Assembly: GCA_903837445.1 (NCBI GenBank)
Contig: CAILUR010000256.1
Location: 1 to 9,379 of the forward strand
Direction of reading: 5' to 3'
Length of the DNA: 9,379 nucleotides
From: an uncultured bacterium
GTDB taxonomy: Bacteria; Oederibacteriota; PGYV01; CAILUR01
Below the pieces are notes generated by a model. That model had not been told where the DNA came from. It made no database searches and saw only the letters and a program-made list of their open reading frames with translations. Positions 6,356-9,379 of this stretch are shown here, one piece after another. How positions within the stretch are numbered: the first letter of the stretch is position 1; each line of letters begins with the position of its first letter. The position numbers and the translations under genes are program-made.

Positions 6356-7366
6356 TTATTTATTCTTTTCTTCCAGATTTTTTACCCTGCCAAAAAGTTC
6401 GGCAAGTTTCATCATATATGCCTCGGCACGCCTTTGTTCTGTAAGAGGTCTCGCTGGAGTCCCTGTCAAAACAGCGCCGTTTGGAACATCCTTTGTCACT
6501 CCTGCCTGTGCGCCGATCATAACCTTATCGCCCAGTTCTACATGGTCCACGATCCCCACCTGCCCGCCTATGACACACCCGGCGCCTATCTTGGTGCTTC
6601 CTGAGATACCTGTCTGCGATACAATTATGGTCCCAGGACCTATGGTCACATTGTGCGCTATCATTACAAGATTATCAATTTTAACCATATCTGAAATAAT
6701 AGTAGTACCAAAGGCCGCTTTATCAATCGTGCAGTTGGCTCCAATTTCTACAGAGTTGCCGATTTTCACTTTGCCTATCTGTGGCACTTTTATTATTTTA
6801 CCTTCATCTTCCACAAAGCCAAATCCATCCGCACCTATCGAAGCGCCAGCATGAATTATAGTATTGTTTCCTATTTCGGTATTTTCATATATTACTACAT
6901 TGGGATATATGATGGTATTTTCTCCGATTTTCACATTTGCCCCTACAAAAACACCAGGATACAAATATGTGCCAGTTCCGAGTTGGACATTGTCCCCTAT
7001 AAAAACAAAATCGCTTATATGGACCTTTTCTCCACGAATAAGATTTTTGCCCAACGAGGCTTTTTGTGCGGTAAATTCCAAGGAAGGAAGCGCAGGATAA
7101 AATAAGTTTATGGTTTTAGCATACGCCACTTTTGCGCTTTTGACTTTTATTATTGTTTTGCCTTCAATAATATCTACACTGTCTGAAATAATAACTTTAG
7201 CGGCGGAGCTTTGTGCCTCCGCCGTGTTTTTTGCTTTTAATATGAAACTGATATCCGTAGTTTTAGCGTTTTTTAGCTCATTGATGCCCGACACCACCAT
7301 AGCGGCATTTCCGCTAACGACTGTGCCTCCGAGTAAGACCGCTATCTCCGAAGTTTTGATTTCCAT
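6356..7366 (-). CDS. lpxD: UDP-3-O-(3-hydroxyacyl)glucosamine N-acyltransferase LpxD
   Basis: LpxD adds the second hydroxyacyl chain, N-linked at position 2 of UDP-3-O-acylglucosamine, in the third lipid A step. The 336-residue protein has the expected three parts: an N-terminal uridine-binding domain (about 1-100, with SGINELKNA and DISFILK), a left-handed beta helix of hexapeptide repeats (about 103-300), and a short C-terminal helix that binds acyl carrier protein (about 308-335). Catalytic His238 lies in MIAHNVTIG and His275 in VDHVELGD. Their 37-residue spacing equals that of E. coli His239 and His276. GADGFGF (178-184) and TGTPARP (301-307) are further family signatures. The gene begins 7 nt after ompH, with no recognisable Shine-Dalgarno before its ATG, and ends 4 nt before lpxC. 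Its position next to skp/ompH is the same as in E. coli. Confidence 0.97.
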   Translation of the reverse strand: MEIKTSEIAVLLGGTVVSGNAAMVVSGINELKNAKTTDISFILKAKNTAEAQSSAAKVIISDSVDIIEGKTIIKVKSAKVAYAKTINLFYPALPSLEFTAQKASLGKNLIRGEKVHISDFVFIGDNVQLGTGTYLYPGVFVGANVKIGENTIIYPNVVIYENTEIGNNTIIHAGASIGADGFGFVEDEGKIIKVPQIGKVKIGNSVEIGANCTIDKAAFGTTIISDMVKIDNLVMIAHNVTIGPGTIIVSQTGISGSTKIGAGCVIGGQVGIVDHVELGDKVMIGAQAGVTKDVPNGAVLTGTPARPLTEQRRAEAYMMKLAELFGRVKNLEEKNK

Positions 7367-7373
7367 TTATTAA

Positions 7374-7874
7374 TTACTGCTCGTTAATTTTTTTGATAAC
7401 AAGAAAAGTAATATCTTCGCCGCCTGAAATAAGTGCACTCTTCTCAAAAACAAGGTCGTATTTTTTATCTTTGGCGACTTTCTGAATTATTGCTCTGATC
7501 TCTTCCACTATGTTCGCAGTCATATCTTTTTCTTCCTGCGCTATGGCTTGTGTGGTTTCCTGAGTATCTGCCTGTAGTTTTGTAAGTTTGGTCTGCAGTT
7601 CCTCTTCCATGTTTTTCTTTTCATCCTTGCTCATGGTTGTTTTTTGTTTGTCATATGTATCCGCCAACTTCTGCAGTTCTTTCTTTTTCTCTTCAAGCCT
7701 TTTTTTCTCTTTCCCAAGTTTTTCTTCAAGTTTTGTTTTGGCTTTTTTTGTCCCATCATAGCCATTAAAAACTTTTTCAATATCCACTGAAGCTACCGTT
7801 ACAGGTTCCGCCATAACCATTGTAACTCCAAGCACGAACAAGAACATTACTAAAAGACTTAAAAACTTTTTCAT
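7374..7874 (-). CDS. skp: OmpH/Skp-family periplasmic chaperone
   Basis: Skp/OmpH is a trimeric, jellyfish-shaped periplasmic chaperone that holds unfolded outer-membrane proteins on their way to BamA. The 166-residue precursor has a clear signal peptide: MKK, a hydrophobic core, and a signal peptidase I site VMA|EP at about residues 22/23. The mature part starts with a short strand VASVDIEKVF (27-36). A long Lys/Glu/Gln-rich coiled coil follows (about 40-130), which would form the tentacles. The C-terminal strand KYDLVFEKSALI (144-155) closes the body domain. The length and layout fit the family, in which sequence identity is generally low. A strong AGGAGGT at 7881-7887 supports the ATG at 7874, 20 nt after the bamA stop. 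The bamA-ompH-lpxD order agrees with this assignment. Confidence 0.94.
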   Translation of the reverse strand: MKKFLSLLVMFLFVLGVTMVMAEPVTVASVDIEKVFNGYDGTKKAKTKLEEKLGKEKKRLEEKKKELQKLADTYDKQKTTMSKDEKKNMEEELQTKLTKLQADTQETTQAIAQEEKDMTANIVEEIRAIIQKVAKDKKYDLVFEKSALISGGEDITFLVIKKINEQ

Positions 7875-7894
7875 AATAATACCTCCTGTGTATT

Positions 7895-9340
7895 TTAGAA
7901 TATATTGCCTATGTTAAAATGTATTTTTCCGCCATTCACTCTTTTGCCCGGGTCAAGCGCATAACCCCAATCAAGCCTTATCATCATTACCGTGCCAGGA
8001 ATTGTAAATCTCACGCCTGCGCCAGCGCTTGGATAAAGATATGGATTTTGCCAGTCCACATCTTTTACACTTTTCCACGAGTTACCGCTATCATAAAAAG
8101 TAACAAGCGACAAAACTCTATCTATTAGCCTTAATTTATATTCAATGTTTGTGACTATAGTAAAGTTTCCACCTTCTGCGGGTCCAAGACCTCTTTCTTC
8201 ATACCCTCTCACGGTATCTGTGCCACCGCAATAAAATTTCTCGGTAAGTGGTACATTGGAGTCACCATAATGTTGCCAATTATACCCCCAAGCATTTCCT
8301 ACTTTTATATGAAAGCCCAAAACAAATTTCCAAAAACTCGGAACGAAAACTCTTCCATCCCAAAGCGCTTTTATATAATTAGAATCTCCTCCAAGAATAC
8401 CACCGGCAAGCTGCATAGAAAGATTTTGATAAATTCCACGACCTGGATCAAAGACATCGTCTCTGGTATCAAAAACATACATAGGGGTAATACTGCTTAC
8501 CTGCGATTCTGGTTTTGTAATGTATGGTTTGAGGGCATCTGTGACATTTAAATATTTATCTTTTTCATATTGATATGTAAGATAAACTTTATGTTCATCT
8601 GTAAGGCGTCGCCCACCGCCTAAACTGAAACCATAGCTGTCCAATTCATAGCCTTGATTATTGTAGCCCTGTTGTTTATTGGTGTTCCAAATACTAGTAT
8701 CTAAAGAAGTGGGAGTATCGAACAACCACGGATCTTTATATCCCAATTGCCAGCTTTGTTTCTGGTTTCCCACCTGCACATCTGCGCTAAACACTTTTCC
8801 TTCGCCGAAAAGGTTGTTTTGTGCGAGCTGCACATAGCCTACGAGGCCTTCTACCGAACTATAACCCGCGCCAAGACTTATCGTGCCTGTCTTTCTTTCT
8901 TTGACCTCAAACACTATATTAAGTTTGTCTATATCCACCTGTTCAGTATCCAGGACAATTCCATCAAAGAAACCAAGATTATAAAGGTTCTCTTGGGATT
9001 TCCGAATTTTATTACTATCAAAGGCTTCCCCTTCCACCACTTTTAATTCTCGAAGTATTACTTTGTCTTTCGTGACATAATTTCCTCTTATTTTTATCTT
9101 GTTAACATATGCCACAGTACCTTCTTCAATATTTAGATTAATTGCCACTTCCCCTGCTTCATCATCAAAATCATAGGCATCTTTCGACTGCGCAAAAATA
9201 TATCCTTTCTCGGAATACATAGCACGAATTGTATTCAAATCGTTTTCAAACTGGGTCTTGTTAAAGATTTTTGTTTCTTTACTTTCAAATCTGTTCTTAA
9301 TTTCATCTTCAGTAAATATTTTTTCTCCATCAATTCTCAT
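7895..9340 (-). CDS. bamA: Outer-membrane assembly factor BamA, C-terminal 481 residues (5' part missing or disrupted)
   Basis: BamA (Omp85) is the beta-barrel core of the complex that inserts outer-membrane proteins. This frame has two POTRA domains (about 1-75, starting RIDGEKIFTEDEI, and 76-152, with KIKIRGNYVTKDKVI) followed by the barrel (about 153-481). Diagnostic features are FDTRDDVFDPGRG (290-302), the loop-6 motif VRGY at 377-380 in GGTDTVRGYEERGLGP, and a C-terminal strand ending in Phe (NIGNIF). Full BamA normally has a signal peptide, usually five POTRAs and about 750-800 residues. Here the ATG falls inside the first strand of a POTRA, there is no signal peptide, and an in-frame TAA lies five codons upstream with a TGA further up. 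AGG directly abuts the ATG, which is not a usable ribosome site. The family and C-terminal end are certain. The start at 9340 is only the first possible codon after the stop and is probably not a true start. Confidence 0.93.
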   Translation of the reverse strand: MRIDGEKIFTEDEIKNRFESKETKIFNKTQFENDLNTIRAMYSEKGYIFAQSKDAYDFDDEAGEVAINLNIEEGTVAYVNKIKIRGNYVTKDKVILRELKVVEGEAFDSNKIRKSQENLYNLGFFDGIVLDTEQVDIDKLNIVFEVKERKTGTISLGAGYSSVEGLVGYVQLAQNNLFGEGKVFSADVQVGNQKQSWQLGYKDPWLFDTPTSLDTSIWNTNKQQGYNNQGYELDSYGFSLGGGRRLTDEHKVYLTYQYEKDKYLNVTDALKPYITKPESQVSSITPMYVFDTRDDVFDPGRGIYQNLSMQLAGGILGGDSNYIKALWDGRVFVPSFWKFVLGFHIKVGNAWGYNWQHYGDSNVPLTEKFYCGGTDTVRGYEERGLGPAEGGNFTIVTNIEYKLRLIDRVLSLVTFYDSGNSWKSVKDVDWQNPYLYPSAGAGVRFTIPGTVMMIRLDWGYALDPGKRVNGGKIHFNIGNIF

Positions 9341-9379
9341 CCTTTTGCTACATTATATACTCAAGTTTTGTCATGAGTA
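9341..9379 (-). other. Stop-interrupted region directly upstream of the bamA frame
   Basis: These 39 nt contain a stop in each of the three minus-strand frames (TGA and TAA in the bamA frame, TGA in the second, TAG in the third), so no single frameshift joins the visible bamA to an upstream reading frame at the window edge. One frame reads VYNVAKG just before the bamA ATG, which resembles the last strand of a preceding POTRA. It is closed by a TGA just upstream. This may be a disrupted part of bamA, a sequence error, or the start of an intergenic region. Confidence 0.4.

Noticed and set aside
4700..7100. Periodic Ile/Gly-rich pattern suggesting repeats in lpxA and lpxD
   Set aside because: These are hexapeptide repeats of the left-handed beta helix at protein level, not DNA repeats or recent duplications.
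9352..9357. Perfect TATAAT on the minus strand just before the bamA frame
   Set aside because: The -35 position would fall at or beyond the window edge, the start site would leave almost no leader before the ATG, and the region is AT-rich. Chance or disrupted coding sequence is as likely.

Overview
The window is a single, tightly packed block of genes read from the minus strand. It is moderately AT-rich. It runs from an outer-membrane biogenesis and lipid A (Raetz pathway) cluster into a chromosome-maintenance gene. In transcription order (high to low coordinates) the genes are bamA (5' end missing or disrupted), ompH/skp, lpxD, lpxC, fabZ, lpxA, lpxI, a DegT/DnrJ/EryC1-type PLP aminotransferase, and the first 795 codons of smc, which leaves the window. 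No convincing plus-strand gene, RNA gene, mobile element, CRISPR array or terminator is visible. Junctions range from an 11-nt overlap to a 20-nt gap, so the block looks like one operon. I saw no stretch of 300 bases without a gene.

Organism: a diderm (Gram-negative) bacterium, because BamA, Skp and four enzymes of early lipid A synthesis are encoded. It is probably not an enterobacterium or typical gammaproteobacterium. It uses LpxI instead of LpxH, has lpxC inside the lpxD-fabZ-lpxA cluster, and has Smc rather than MukB. The layout and AT-rich, ATA/AGA-tolerant codon use would fit a deep-branching diderm phylum such as those around Omnitrophota or Elusimicrobiota. That placement is inference, and I cannot fix it from sequence alone.

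How the genes work together: LpxA acylates UDP-GlcNAc (or a 3-amino analogue), LpxC deacetylates the product, LpxD adds the second acyl chain, and LpxI cleaves UDP-diacylglucosamine to lipid X. FabZ serves fatty-acid elongation and competes with LpxC/LpxA for the same hydroxyacyl-ACP. Skp/OmpH chaperones outer-membrane proteins to the BAM complex, whose core is BamA. The aminotransferase overlaps lpxI by 4 nt and so is probably an envelope-sugar enzyme. lpxB, lpxK and a Gfo/Idh/MocA-type gnnA are absent from the window.

Points of most interest: (1) bamA begins inside a POTRA strand, with stop codons in all three frames just upstream and no signal peptide; (2) the aminotransferase next to lpxA-lpxI is a candidate for making a 3-amino sugar for lipid A; (3) smc follows the lipid A cluster with a 13-nt gap; (4) the Smc hinge has lost the glycine-rich dimer-interface motif. 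I found no clearly new multi-gene system; most of the window is a recognisable envelope operon in an unusual arrangement.
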